A DNA stretch of 64,000 nucleotides from Rhizobium sp. L43 (lineage in GTDB: Bacteria; Pseudomonadota; Alphaproteobacteria; Rhizobiales; Rhizobiaceae): positions 62,001-126,000 of the forward strand of contig NZ_NWSQ01000009.1 of NCBI RefSeq assembly GCF_002531725.1. The letters are read 5' to 3'. The notes beneath the pieces were generated by a model. That model ran no database searches, was not told where the DNA came from, and worked only from the letters and a program-made list of their open reading frames with translations. Below, in pieces: positions 18,105-27,383 of the stretch (positions within the stretch are counted from its first letter, which is position 1; every line of letters begins with the position of its first letter). A program made the position numbers and the translations under genes.

Positions 18105-18938
18105 TCAGATATCGGCGCCGATGACCTGATCCATGTTGCGCGACGGCTCGGAACAACCGGCTTCGCCGACGACCTTGGCCGGCACGCCGGCGACCGTCTT
18201 CTTGGGCGGCACCGCATGCAGGACGACGGAGCCGGCGGCGACGCGTGAGCAGTAGCCGATCTCGATATTGCCGAGGATCTTCGCGCCGGCGCCGATCATG
18301 ACGCCGCTGCCGATCTTCGGATGACGGTCTGCGCCCTCTTTGCCGGTGCCGCCGAGTGTGACGCCGTGCAGGATCGAGACGTTGTCGCCGATAACGGCCG
18401 TCTCGCCGACGACGAGGCCGGTGGCATGATCGAGGAAAATGCCCTTGCCGATACGGGCGGCGGGATTGATGTCGGTCTGGAAGACGCTGGAAGAGCGGCT
18501 CTGCAGATAGAGCGCAAAATCACGCCGGCCGCGGTTCAGCAGCCAATGGGCCAGACGATGCGTCTGCAGCGCATGGAAACCCTTGAAATAGAGCACCGCC
18601 TCCATGAAGCGCAGGCAGGCAGGATCGCGGTCGTAGATCGCCTGGATATCGACACGCAGGATGGAGCTCCATTCCGGCCAGTCGAGCAGCATTTCCTCGA
18701 AGGTCTGGCGAAGCAGGTTCGCCTGCATGTCGGGATGATCGAGACGTTCGCAGATGCGGTGGATGACGCATTCCTCGAGCGAATGATAGTTGATCACCGT
18801 CGAATAGAGGAAGGCGGCGAGAACCGGGTCCCGTTCGGCAGCGAGCCGGGCTTCCTCACGCAGGCTATCCCAGATGGGATCCATCACCTTCACCGGATGG
18901 CCTGTCTCAAAAGCACGGATGTCAGTCTTTGCGACCAT
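18105..18938 (-). CDS. cysE: Serine O-acetyltransferase
   Basis: Makes O-acetylserine from serine and acetyl-CoA, the first step of cysteine synthesis. The protein has 277 residues. The N-terminal helical domain (about 1-150) contains DPVLAAFLYSTVINYHSLEE. The C-terminal left-handed beta-helix has hexapeptide repeats, with the active-site region INPAARIGKGIFLDHATGLVVGE and VSILHGVTLGGTGK. The end CSEPSRNMDQVIGADI is the kind of tail through which CysE binds CysK. The ATG at 18938 has GAGGAG 6 bp upstream, so two earlier in-frame ATGs are less likely. It is monocistronic by spacing. Confidence 0.96.
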   Translation of the reverse strand: MVAKTDIRAFETGHPVKVMDPIWDSLREEARLAAERDPVLAAFLYSTVINYHSLEECVIHRICERLDHPDMQANLLRQTFEEMLLDWPEWSSILRVDIQAIYDRDPACLRFMEAVLYFKGFHALQTHRLAHWLLNRGRRDFALYLQSRSSSVFQTDINPAARIGKGIFLDHATGLVVGETAVIGDNVSILHGVTLGGTGKEGADRHPKIGSGVMIGAGAKILGNIEIGYCSRVAAGSVVLHAVPPKKTVAGVPAKVVGEAGCSEPSRNMDQVIGADI

Positions 18939-19066
18939 CGCCGCTCTCCTCGTTGCCATCAGGAATGCCGTTTTCGGAATGCCAATATATAGAGGAAAAC
19001 GCCAATAACATAAATGGGTGCCGTCGCCATGGTTTTTTAGCATGGTTTTTCGGCATCACGATGATG

Positions 19067-19864
19067 TCACTGCCGATGTCCCCCCTTAGCGACCCCTGCG
19101 TAGAAGGCCAGCACCGCCTGCTTGAAAACCTTGTCGCCGACGGCGAGCATATGGTCGCGGCCGGGAATATCGAGTGCTTCGGCATTGGGCATCAGCGCCG
19201 CCAGCTCCTGCGGCGAGCCGGCAATATCGTCCTTCGTGCCGACGCCGACCAGTGCCGGCATGTCGAGCTTTCCCATATCCGAGCGGGCAACGAGATCGCG
19301 CGAGCCGCGGATACAGAGGGCAAGGGCGACGCGGTCGCTTTTGGTCTGCTCGGCGAAGGCGCGGAACATTCGGCCGCGCTCATGCGTCACCTCGTCCAAC
19401 GAGGGAGCCAGCAGCGCATCGGCGATCGGGTCCCAGTCGCCGACGCCGTCGGTCATGCCGATACCGAGGCCGCCGAGCACCAGCGAACGGACGCGATGCG
19501 GATTGGCGAGGGCGGCAAAGACGGAAATGCGCGCACCCATCGAATAACCCATGACATTGGCTTCCGGGATGCCGAGATGATCCAGCAACGCCATCGCATC
19601 GCCCGCCATCACCCATGGACGATAGGCTTCGGCATCATGCGGCTTGTCGCTTGCGCCGTGGCCGCGATTGTCGATGGCGATCACCCGGTAGCCGGCATCG
19701 CCCAACGTCTTCAGCCAGCCCGGATGCACCCAATTGGCGTTTGCGGTCGAGGCAAAACCGTGGATCAGCAGGACGGGCACGCCGGCCGGATCGCCCTCGT
19801 CGAAGAAGGCGAGCTGCAATCCGTCATGGGTAAAGCTTGAAAATCTGGGCGTATTCAGGTTCAT
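19067..19864 (-). CDS. Alpha/beta hydrolase
   Basis: Cytoplasmic serine hydrolase of 265 residues; substrate unknown. VLLIHGFAST near residue 32 gives the oxyanion turn, VMGYSMGARIS near 107 the nucleophile elbow GYSMG with the catalytic Ser, and IPGRDHMLAVGD near 240 the catalytic His. The acid is probably in GTKDD around residue 213. No signal peptide is present. It lies between cysE and the zinc-finger gene, divergent from the latter with a 170-bp spacer that should hold both promoters. Confidence 0.88.
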   Translation of the reverse strand: MNLNTPRFSSFTHDGLQLAFFDEGDPAGVPVLLIHGFASTANANWVHPGWLKTLGDAGYRVIAIDNRGHGASDKPHDAEAYRPWVMAGDAMALLDHLGIPEANVMGYSMGARISVFAALANPHRVRSLVLGGLGIGMTDGVGDWDPIADALLAPSLDEVTHERGRMFRAFAEQTKSDRVALALCIRGSRDLVARSDMGKLDMPALVGVGTKDDIAGSPQELAALMPNAEALDIPGRDHMLAVGDKVFKQAVLAFYAGVAKGGHRQ

Positions 19865-20034
19865 CGGGTCTTCCTTTTGGCGCGACCATAATCGAGCGGC
19901 CTTTCAGCGTGAAGCCAAAAACTGCGGCTGAAAACCGTGCCGGAAAACTGTTATTGCCGCGGCGCTTTGGCTCTACACATTTGCGGTGAAGGACTATAAG
20001 GTCCGCGCACATTTCAAAGCATTCGGAGAGCGAC

Positions 20035-20280
20035 ATGGCCGGCCACAACATTCCCCACTTCCAGAACGACGGCGGTCACCGGGTTATCGAGGTCGGCGTC
20101 AAGGAATTCATGTGCACCGGCGCTTCGGCTCCCTTCGACCATCCGCATATCTTCATCGACATGGGCGACGACAACGAGAAGGTCTGTTCCTACTGCTCGA
20201 CGCTCTATCGCTTCAATTCGGCGCTCAAGGCCAACCAGACCAATCCGGCCGGCTGCGTTTTCCATGTGAAGGCGGCGTAG
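20035..20280 (+). CDS. Zinc-finger protein, NDUFS6-like complex I accessory subunit
   Basis: Protein of 81 residues with a C-H-C-C zinc-binding pattern: C27 in KEFMCTGA, a His in FDHPHIFID, and the CSYC pair at about 51-54. This arrangement is that of the NDUFS6 (13 kDa) accessory subunit of respiratory complex I, and it is widely annotated in Alphaproteobacteria as a zinc-finger domain protein. It would bind at the peripheral arm on the cytoplasmic face. It is followed after 27 bp by the FAD monooxygenase. Two other accessory complex I subunits occur in this window (35918 and 56749). Confidence 0.85.
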   Translation: MAGHNIPHFQNDGGHRVIEVGVKEFMCTGASAPFDHPHIFIDMGDDNEKVCSYCSTLYRFNSALKANQTNPAGCVFHVKAA

Positions 20281-20307
20281 TCGGCCGAGGTCGGGATCGG
20301 ACGGACA

Positions 20308-21462
20308 ATGCCGGTCGAACATGCCGCCATCATCGGCGCCGGAATATCGGGGCTGACCGCTGCCCTTTCGCTATCGCGGCGCGGCATCAGCTCGGAGATC
20401 TTCGAGCAGGCGGGCGAACTCACCGATATCGGCGCCGGATTGCAGGTCTCGCCGAACGCCGCCCGCATCCTTGCCCAACTCGGTATCCTGGAAGACCTGT
20501 CGAAGGTCTGGCTCGAGCCGGAAACGATCCGGCTGATATCGGGCAGTTCGTTGCGCCAGCTCGCGGCCGTGCCGGCCGGCAAATTCGCGCGGCAGCGCTG
20601 GGGCGCTCCCTATGGCGTTCTGCACCGCACCACATTGCAGAAAGCGCTTCTGGCGGCGGTCGAGGCCGATCCGCTCTGCCGGCTTCATCTCGGCGTGCGG
20701 CTGGAATCGGCCCTGCCGGCTTTCGAGCGGGCGGCCGATGTCGTCATCGGAGCGGACGGCGTCTGGTCGAAGCTCCGGCAATCCGTTCCTGATAGTCCCT
20801 CCCCGCGCTTTTCCGGCAATATCGCCTACCGCTTCACCATTGCCGAAACGGAAGCGCCGGGTTTCCTCGATCGGACAAGCGTTTGTGCTTTCCTCGGCGG
20901 CTCGGCGCATCTCGTCAGCTATCCGCTGAAGGAGACCGGCAGCTTCAACATGGTGGCTATCACCGCCGGCAACATGGCACCGCAGGCCTGGCAAAGCGAG
21001 CCGCCGCAAGAGCAGCGCGCGCAGCTCAGGGCGCGGCTTTCCGGCTGGAACGCCGCGATCGTCTCGCTGCTCGAACAACAGCGCAAGCTGACGTTCTGGC
21101 CGCTGTTCGAAACCACATCGGGCGCATGGCAGGACGGCCGAAAGACGATTCTGATCGGCGACGCCGCGCATGCGATGATGCCTTTTGCCGCCCAGGGCGC
21201 GGCGATGGCGATCGAAGACGGTTACGAACTCGCCGCCTTTCTCTCCAACCATCCCGTGTCGGAAGCGCTGGCACGGTTCGAAAGACATCGGGCGCCACGC
21301 ATTGCCAAGCTTCGCCAGCGCGGCGCCTTCAACCGGTTCGCCTATCATGCAAAAGGGCCGATCCGGATCGGCCGCGATCTCGTGCTCGGCCTCAAGCCGC
21401 CGCAAAGCCTGGCGGCGGACCTCGACTGGATCTACGGCTACCGGGCTCTCAGTCTGCCATAA
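20308..21462 (+). CDS. FAD-dependent monooxygenase (salicylate hydroxylase-like)
   Basis: Class A flavin monooxygenase of 384 residues. AAIIGAGISGLTAALSLSRRG at the start is the FAD/Rossmann GxGxxG; DVVIGADGVWSKLR near 148 is the DG motif that binds FAD and NAD(P)H; TILIGDAAHAMMPFAAQGA near 275 is the GD motif around the FAD ribityl. The substrate is probably an aromatic acid, but this is not determined by the sequence. No catabolic genes are adjacent. It follows the zinc-finger gene closely and converges with metC, with 31 bp between stops. Confidence 0.9.
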   Translation: MPVEHAAIIGAGISGLTAALSLSRRGISSEIFEQAGELTDIGAGLQVSPNAARILAQLGILEDLSKVWLEPETIRLISGSSLRQLAAVPAGKFARQRWGAPYGVLHRTTLQKALLAAVEADPLCRLHLGVRLESALPAFERAADVVIGADGVWSKLRQSVPDSPSPRFSGNIAYRFTIAETEAPGFLDRTSVCAFLGGSAHLVSYPLKETGSFNMVAITAGNMAPQAWQSEPPQEQRAQLRARLSGWNAAIVSLLEQQRKLTFWPLFETTSGAWQDGRKTILIGDAAHAMMPFAAQGAAMAIEDGYELAAFLSNHPVSEALARFERHRAPRIAKLRQRGAFNRFAYHAKGPIRIGRDLVLGLKPPQSLAADLDWIYGYRALSLP

Positions 21463-21493
21463 CAGCAAGCGGCGGCAGCGCCCATGCCTGTGG

Positions 21494-22684
21494 TCAGACG
21501 GCGCTTGCGGCAGCAAAACCCCGTTCGATATCGGCTTTCAAGTCGGCGACGTCCTCAAGACCGATCTGCAGGCGGATGACCGCACCATCCGTCGGCGCCT
21601 TGGCGACCCTGCGGTCTTTGAGATTGGCGTGCAGGGCCAGGCTTTCAAAGCCGCCCCAGGAATAGCCGAGGCCGAAAATCCTGAGCGCGTCGAGGAAGGC
21701 ATGTGCCTTTGCCTTGAACTTCTCCGGGCTGTCTGCGGCAAGCACGAAGGAAAAGATGCCGCTGGCGCCCTTGAAGTCGCGCTTCCAGAGATCATGGGAC
21801 GGGAAACTCGGCAGGGCCGGATGCAGCACGCGGGCGACGTCCTCCCTGCCCTCCAGCCATTCGGCGATTTCAAGCGCGCTTTCATAATGCCGCTCCAGGC
21901 GCAGGCCCATGGTGCGCAGTCCGCGCAGGATCTGGTAGGCATCATCGGGTGCGCCGCAGATGCCGAGCACACCATTCGATTCCTTCAGCCGCTCCCAATG
22001 CTCGGCATTGGCCGAAACCGTTCCGAGCAGGATGTCGGAATGGCCGGACGGATATTTCGTCGACGCGTGGATCGAGATGTCGACACCATGATCAAGCGGC
22101 CGGAAATAGAGCGGCGTCGCCCAGGTATTGTCCATCATGACGATAGCGCCATGGCGGTGCGCAACCGCCGAGATCGCCGGAATATCCTGCATTTCGAAGG
22201 TGTTGGAGCCGGGAGCCTCGGTGTGGACAAGCTTGGTGTTCGGCCGGAACAGCGTCTCGATGCCGGCGCCGATCGAAGGGTCGTAATATTCCACCTCGAC
22301 GCCGAGGCGCTTCAGCATCGTATCGCAGAAATGGCGCGTCGGGCCGTAGACCGAATCGACGACGAGCGCGTGATCGCCGGCGGCGGAAAAGCCCAGGAAC
22401 GGAATGGTGACGGCCGCAAGACCCGAAGGCACGAGGATCGTGCCGGCCGAACCTTCGAGCGCGTCGATCGCCTCACAAAGCGCATCCGTCGTCGGTGTGC
22501 CGCGCGTCCCGTAAGTGTATTTCTGCGCATGCGTCTCCATCGTGCGGGCATTGGGAAACAACACTGTCGAGGCATGCACGACCGGCGGATTGACGAAGCC
22601 GTGATAATCGAAAGGGTCGTTGCCGATATGGGTCAGGCGGGTGTTGATGCCGGCATTCTGCAGCACACTGTCTTTATCTTTCAT
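21494..22684 (-). CDS. metC: Cystathionine beta-lyase
   Basis: PLP enzyme of 396 residues in the Cys/Met metabolism family, converting cystathionine to homocysteine, pyruvate and ammonia. The start region has NTRLTHIGNDPFDYHGFVNPP. TYGTRGTPTTDALCEAI, the PLP-contacting VMMDNTWATPLYFRPLDHG and the Schiff-base Lys in SIHASTKYPSGHSD (about residue 208) follow in order. The ATG at 22684 (MKDKDSVLQNAG) fits family length; an upstream start at 22750 would add 22 unrelated residues. It is divergent from aapJ across a 360-bp region with a perfect palindrome. Cystathionine gamma-synthase activity cannot be fully excluded. Confidence 0.9.
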   Translation of the reverse strand: MKDKDSVLQNAGINTRLTHIGNDPFDYHGFVNPPVVHASTVLFPNARTMETHAQKYTYGTRGTPTTDALCEAIDALEGSAGTILVPSGLAAVTIPFLGFSAAGDHALVVDSVYGPTRHFCDTMLKRLGVEVEYYDPSIGAGIETLFRPNTKLVHTEAPGSNTFEMQDIPAISAVAHRHGAIVMMDNTWATPLYFRPLDHGVDISIHASTKYPSGHSDILLGTVSANAEHWERLKESNGVLGICGAPDDAYQILRGLRTMGLRLERHYESALEIAEWLEGREDVARVLHPALPSFPSHDLWKRDFKGASGIFSFVLAADSPEKFKAKAHAFLDALRIFGLGYSWGGFESLALHANLKDRRVAKAPTDGAVIRLQIGLEDVADLKADIERGFAAASAV

Positions 22685-22870
22685 GTCGGAAATAGCCTTT
22701 GCGAAGGGTCGCGAAACCAGACTTTTGGACGGCCTGCAGTTTCCGGTCAACCCCTCGAAGCGGTTTGCGTGGGACGTTCGGGAATGATGGAATTTTCGAT
22801 TTTCGCGTTATTTTTCCGCAATCGGACGCCTATTTCATAGTCAGCCGCCTTCGAATGCGGCGTAATCTAC

Positions 22871-22887
22871 CAAAATTCTGAATTTTG
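22871..22887. promoter_or_regulatory. Perfect palindrome between metC and aapJ
   Basis: CAAAATTC-T-GAATTTTG is an exact 8-bp inverted repeat around one base, in the shared metC/aapJ upstream region. It sits 174 bp before aapJ and 187 bp before metC. The A/T-rich symmetric form is like Lrp/AsnC or other amino-acid regulator sites; the protein is unknown. Confidence 0.5.
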
Positions 22888-23044
22888 CCGCAATTATTGA
22901 TGGCGACACTTGACCATAGTGACATTTGCGACTGTGATAGAACAACTCGCGCCGGGAGGGTGTCGAGACATTGGGAGGCGGCAGAGTTTTCGGCCGGACC
23001 TTCCCACAAGAAAATACAAGACAACGGAAAAGGTTGGGAAAAAA

Positions 23045-24070
23045 ATGAAGAACAAGCTTCTGTCCGCCACAATCGGCGCAGCAGTTTTCGCTCTTGGCGC
23101 TTCGGCTGCTTCGGCCACGACACTCACAGATGTTAAGGCAAAGGGTTTCGTTCAGTGCGGCGTCAACACCGGCCTTACCGGCTTTGCAGCACCCGACGCT
23201 TCCGGCAATTGGGCCGGCTTCGACGTCGACTTCTGCAAGGCCGTCGCGTCGGCGGTCTTCGGCGACCCCACCAAGGTCAAGTACACGCCGACCAACGCAA
23301 AGGAACGCTTTACTGCGCTGCAGTCCGGCGAAATCGACGTTCTCTCGCGCAATACGACCTGGACGATCAATCGCGACACCGCACTCGGCTTCAACTTCCG
23401 TCCTGTCACCTATTATGACGGTCAGGGCTTCATGGTGCGCAAGAGCCTGAACGTGAAGTCGGCTCTCGAACTCTCCGGCGCCGCAATCTGCGTGCAGTCG
23501 GGCACGACCACGGAACTGAACCTCGCCGATTACTTCAAGACGAACAATCTGCAGTACAATCCGGTCGTCTTCGAAAATCTTCCTGAGGTCAACGCTGCCT
23601 ACGACGCCGGTCGTTGCGACGTTTACACGACCGACCAATCCGGTCTCTATTCGTTGCGTCTGACGCTGAAAAATCCGGACGAACACGTCATCCTTCCCGA
23701 GATCATCTCCAAGGAGCCGCTTGGCCCAGCCGTCCGTCAGGGTGATGATCAGTGGTTCGATATCGTTTCCTGGACGGCTTATGCGCTGATTAATGCCGAA
23801 GAGTTCGGCATCACCCAAGCAAATGTCGACGAGATGAAGAACTCGCCGAACCCTGACATCAAGCGCTTCCTCGGCAGCGAGGCCGACACCAAGATTGGTA
23901 CCGATCTCGGCCTGACCAATGATTGGGCCGCCAACGTCATCAAGGGCGTCGGCAACTATGGCGAAATCTTCGAGCGCAACATCGGCCAGGGAAGCCCGCT
24001 CAAGATCGCACGCGGCCTGAATGCTCTCTGGAACAAGGGCGGCATCCAGTACGCACCGCCGGTTCGTTAA
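23045..24070 (+). CDS. aapJ: General L-amino acid ABC transporter, periplasmic binding protein
   Basis: Binds amino acids of broad range for the Aap importer. The protein has 341 residues with a cleavable signal (MKNKLLSATIGAAVFALG...ASA, about 1-23). VKAKGFVQCGVNTGLTGFAAPD and WAGFDVDFCKAVASAVFGD are the SBP_bac_3 start motifs, and DVLSRNTTWTINRD and the RCDVYTTDQSGLYSLR block fit AapJ of R. leguminosarum. The ATG at 23045 begins the signal peptide; the open frame upstream is a long leader. It is the first gene of aapJQMP, and 101 bp with a possible hairpin precede aapQ. Confidence 0.97.
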   Translation: MKNKLLSATIGAAVFALGASAASATTLTDVKAKGFVQCGVNTGLTGFAAPDASGNWAGFDVDFCKAVASAVFGDPTKVKYTPTNAKERFTALQSGEIDVLSRNTTWTINRDTALGFNFRPVTYYDGQGFMVRKSLNVKSALELSGAAICVQSGTTTELNLADYFKTNNLQYNPVVFENLPEVNAAYDAGRCDVYTTDQSGLYSLRLTLKNPDEHVILPEIISKEPLGPAVRQGDDQWFDIVSWTAYALINAEEFGITQANVDEMKNSPNPDIKRFLGSEADTKIGTDLGLTNDWAANVIKGVGNYGEIFERNIGQGSPLKIARGLNALWNKGGIQYAPPVR

Positions 24071-24171
24071 TCGAGCTTCAGCATGAAATCCGGGAAGGCG
24101 GCCGAGCCGCCCTCCCATCGTCCAAGAGCAAAAAGAAAGCCCGAAAACGGGCACAAGGGGATTGGCGCGGC

Positions 24172-25374
24172 ATGACGCATGGGGCTGTGGATAGGACACC
24201 TTTGCATGACACCGGCTGGAGTTTCCGGTCGGCAATGTACGACCCGAAATACCGGAGCATATTTTTCCAGGTTCTAACGATCGTTGTTCTCGTGGCGTTT
24301 GTGTGGTGGGTGGCCCACAACACGGCCGTGAACCTTGCCCGCAGCAATACGGCGTCGGGTTTCGGCTTTCTGAGCGGGCGCGCCGGTTTCGAAATCGGCC
24401 AGTCGCTGATCGGCTATTCAAGCGACTCGACGTATGCACGCGCGCTTCTCGTCGGCATTCTCAACACCTTGCTGGTGGCGGTAAGCGGTATCGTCACGGC
24501 GACCATCATCGGCTTCCTCATCGGGATCGGCCGACTGTCGCACAACTGGCTGATTGCCAAGCTCTGCACGGTCTATGTGGAAATCTTCCGCAACATTCCG
24601 CCGCTGCTCGTCATCTTCTTCTGGTATCTCGGCGTTCTCTCCGTCCTGCCGCAGCCGCGCGAATCGCTGGGGCTGCCGTTCAGCATGTTCCTCAACAACA
24701 GAGGACTAGCCTTCCCGAAGCCGATCTTCGAGACAGGGATGATAGCGGTCGGCATCGCCCTGCTGATTGCGATTGTCGTCACCATCGTCATGGCGCGCTG
24801 GGCCCACAAACGCCAGGCCGCAACCGGCCAGCCGTTCCACACGGTATGGGCATCGATCGGGCTGATCGTCGGTTTGCCGCTGCTGGTCTTCGTTGTCTCC
24901 GGCTTCCCGCTCAGCTTCGACGTTCCGGTCGCCGGAAAGTTCAACCTGACGGGCGGCTCCGTCGTCGGCCCCGAATTCATATCGCTGTATCTCGCTCTGT
25001 CCTTCTATACCGCTTCGTTCATCGCCGAGATCGTTCGGGGCGGCATTCGCGGCGTTCCAAAGGGGCAATCCGAGGCAGCCGGCGCGCTGGGGCTGCATCC
25101 GTCTGGTGTGACGAGACTCGTCGTGGTGCCACAGGCGCTACGCATCATCATTCCGCCGCTGACGAGCCAGTACCTGAACCTGACCAAGAACTCCTCCCTC
25201 GCCATCGCGATCGGTTTCTCGGATCTCGTTGCCGTCGGCGGCACGATCCTCAATCAGAGCGGTCAAGCGATCGAGATCGTGTGCATCTGGGGTATCGTCT
25301 ATCTCAGCTTGAGCATTCTCACGTCGCTGTTCATGAACTGGTTCAATGCCAAGATGGCACTGGTGGAGAGATAA
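24172..25374 (+). CDS. aapQ: General L-amino acid ABC transporter permease
   Basis: Inner-membrane permease of 400 residues with about eight hydrophobic segments. The HisM-type conserved loop is [23 protein letters not shown] near 285-307, the site that touches the ATPase. An N-terminal cytoplasmic start, [16 protein letters not shown], precedes the first segment ([19 protein letters not shown]). Together with aapM it forms the heterodimeric channel. The ATG at 24172 gives the length known for AapQ. Its stop is one base from the aapM start. Confidence 0.96.
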   Translation: MTHGAVDRTPLHDTGWSFRSAMYDPKYRSIFFQVLTIVVLVAFVWWVAHNTAVNLARSNTASGFGFLSGRAGFEIGQSLIGYSSDSTYARALLVGILNTLLVAVSGIVTATIIGFLIGIGRLSHNWLIAKLCTVYVEIFRNIPPLLVIFFWYLGVLSVLPQPRESLGLPFSMFLNNRGLAFPKPIFETGMIAVGIALLIAIVVTIVMARWAHKRQAATGQPFHTVWASIGLIVGLPLLVFVVSGFPLSFDVPVAGKFNLTGGSVVGPEFISLYLALSFYTASFIAEIVRGGIRGVPKGQSEAAGALGLHPSGVTRLVVVPQALRIIIPPLTSQYLNLTKNSSLAIAIGFSDLVAVGGTILNQSGQAIEIVCIWGIVYLSLSILTSLFMNWFNAKMALVER

Positions 25375-25375
25375 G

Positions 25376-26530
25376 ATGTCGGTCGCCGATAAACCCTTCG
25401 TCAGAACGTCCATCCTTGCGGCCGAACCGCCGCCCCGCGGCGAGCGCGGAGCCGCCGCCTGGATACGCCGCAATCTCCTGGCAACCCCGAAAGATATTAT
25501 CCTGACGATCCTGGCTCTTGCGCTGATCGCATGGGCCGTGCCGCATCTCGTCAACTGGCTGTTCATCCAGGCCGTATGGTCCGGGCCGGACCGCACATTC
25601 TGCGCGACGACGATCCAGGGCGGCATCCAGCCCGATGGCTGGAGTGGGGCATGCTGGGCCTTCGTCAGCGCCAAGTACGATCAATTTATCTTCGGCCGCT
25701 ATCCGCTCGATGAGCGTTGGAGGCCGGCGATCGTCGGGATCCTGTTCATTCTGCTGCTGGTTCCGATGCTGATCCCGTCGGCACCGCGCAAAGGGCTAAA
25801 CGCCATTCTTCTGTTCGGAGTCCTGCCGGTCATCGCCTTCTGGCTTCTTCACGGCGGCTTCGGCCTCGAAGTGGTGGACACCCCCCTCTGGGGCGGCTTG
25901 ATGGTGACGCTCGTCCTGTCCTTTGTCGGTATTGCCGTCTCCTTGCCTTGCGGCATTCTGCTTGCGCTGGGGCGCCGCTCGAAGATGCCGGTCATCCGGA
26001 TGCTCTGCGTGACCTTCATCGAGGTCATTCGAGGCGTTCCGCTGATCACCGTTCTGTTCATGGCAAGCGTCATGCTGCCGCTCTTCCTGCCGACAGGCTG
26101 GAACGTGGACAAATTGCTTCGGGCGCTGATCGGTGTTTCGATCTTCACCTCGGCCTATATGGCCGAAGTGATCCGCGGCGGTCTGCAGGCGATCCCGAAG
26201 GGACAGTTCGAAGGCGCCGATTCGCTTGGCCTCGGCTATTGGCAGAAGACGCGGCTGATCATCATGCCGCAGGCGATCAAGCTCGTGATCCCGAGCATCG
26301 TCAACACCTTCATCGGAACGTTCAAGGACACGTCGCTGGTCACCATTATCGGCATGTTCGACCTGCTCGGCATCGTCAAGCAGAACTTCTCCGATGCCAA
26401 CTGGGCAAGCGCCGTCACGCCGATCACGGGTCTGATCTTCGCCGGCTTCATCTTCTGGCTGTTCTGCTTCGGCATGTCGCGCTATTCAGGCTTCATGGAA
26501 CGCCATCTCGATACCGGCCACAAACGATAA
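25376..26530 (+). CDS. aapM: General L-amino acid ABC transporter permease
   Basis: Second permease of 384 residues. The N terminus [19 protein letters not shown] is cytoplasmic, followed by several membrane segments and the coupling loop [27 protein letters not shown] near 272-298. [21 protein letters not shown] near the end is typical of amino-acid permeases of this branch. The ATG lies one base after the aapQ stop codon, and 17 bp separate its stop from aapP. Confidence 0.96.
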   Translation: MSVADKPFVRTSILAAEPPPRGERGAAAWIRRNLLATPKDIILTILALALIAWAVPHLVNWLFIQAVWSGPDRTFCATTIQGGIQPDGWSGACWAFVSAKYDQFIFGRYPLDERWRPAIVGILFILLLVPMLIPSAPRKGLNAILLFGVLPVIAFWLLHGGFGLEVVDTPLWGGLMVTLVLSFVGIAVSLPCGILLALGRRSKMPVIRMLCVTFIEVIRGVPLITVLFMASVMLPLFLPTGWNVDKLLRALIGVSIFTSAYMAEVIRGGLQAIPKGQFEGADSLGLGYWQKTRLIIMPQAIKLVIPSIVNTFIGTFKDTSLVTIIGMFDLLGIVKQNFSDANWASAVTPITGLIFAGFIFWLFCFGMSRYSGFMERHLDTGHKR

Positions 26531-26547
26531 GAATGAGGGAAAAAATC

Positions 26548-27321
26548 ATGGCTGAAGCTCCAGCTAAAAAGCTCACCGTTTCCGCAACGGAAGTGGCGGT
26601 CGAGATCATCAACATGAACAAGTGGTACGGCGATTTCCACGTACTGCGCGATATCAATCTGAAGGTCATGCGCGGCGAGCGCATCGTCATTGCCGGCCCG
26701 TCCGGTTCGGGCAAATCGACGATGATCCGCTGCATCAACCGCCTGGAAGAGCATCAGAAGGGCAAGATCGTCGTCGACGGCACCGAACTGACCAACGATC
26801 TGAAAAAGATCGACGAGGTCAGGCGCGAAGTCGGCATGGTGTTCCAGCACTTCAACCTCTTCCCGCACCTGACGATCCTCGAAAACTGCACATTGGCGCC
26901 GATCTGGGTGCGCAAAATGCCGAAGAAGCAGGCGGAAGAGATCGCCATGCACTTCCTCAAGCGCGTCAAGATTCCCGAGCAGGCCAACAAGTATCCGGGA
27001 CAGCTTTCCGGCGGCCAGCAGCAGCGCGTGGCGATCGCCCGGTCGCTGTGCATGAACCCGAAGATCATGCTGTTCGACGAGCCGACCTCGGCGCTCGATC
27101 CTGAAATGATCAAGGAAGTGCTCGACACCATGGTTGGTCTTGCCGAGGAAGGCATGACCATGCTCTGCGTCACCCATGAAATGGGCTTTGCCCGCCAGGT
27201 CGCCAACCGCGTCATCTTCATGGACCAGGGCCAGATCGTCGAGCAGAATTCGCCGGCCGAGTTCTTCGACAATCCGCAACACGAACGCACCAAGCTGTTC
27301 CTCAGCCAGATCCTGCATTAA
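26548..27321 (+). CDS. aapP: General L-amino acid ABC transporter ATP-binding protein
   Basis: Cytoplasmic ATPase of 257 residues energising AapJQM. Walker A is GPSGSGKST (about 50-58), the signature [15 protein letters not shown] lies near 155, Walker B is [14 protein letters not shown] and the H-loop is VTHEMGFA. The ATG at 26548 ([11 protein letters not shown]) has AGGGA 8 bp upstream. It is the last gene of the operon and is followed by a clear terminator. The four-gene set is a hallmark of rhizobia, where it matters for amino acid cycling with plant hosts. Confidence 0.98.
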   Translation: MAEAPAKKLTVSATEVAVEIINMNKWYGDFHVLRDINLKVMRGERIVIAGPSGSGKSTMIRCINRLEEHQKGKIVVDGTELTNDLKKIDEVRREVGMVFQHFNLFPHLTILENCTLAPIWVRKMPKKQAEEIAMHFLKRVKIPEQANKYPGQLSGGQQQRVAIARSLCMNPKIMLFDEPTSALDPEMIKEVLDTMVGLAEEGMTMLCVTHEMGFARQVANRVIFMDQGQIVEQNSPAEFFDNPQHERTKLFLSQILH

Positions 27322-27342
27322 GCTTGGGAGCTGACGCTTCCT

Positions 27343-27378
27343 AAAGACCCGCCGCACCTTCCGGTTCGGCGGGTCTTT
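27343..27378 (+). terminator. Rho-independent terminator of aapJQMP
   Basis: AAAGACCCGCCG (27343-27354) and CGGCGGGTCTTT (27367-27378) form a 12-bp stem with a 12-base loop 21 bp after aapP. U residues close the stem on the plus strand, and the A-rich left arm could make it work for the convergent gene too. Confidence 0.85.
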
Positions 27379-27383
27379 CACGT

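Noticed and set aside
22685..23044. A SAM or other riboswitch before metC or aapJ
   Set aside because: I could not find a consistent set of paired helices or a conserved core; only the 17-bp palindrome stands out.
22841..24439. A minus-strand frame of about 530 codons across aapJ
   Set aside because: aapJ with its signal peptide and family motifs is certain on the plus strand; the opposite frame shows no conserved pattern.
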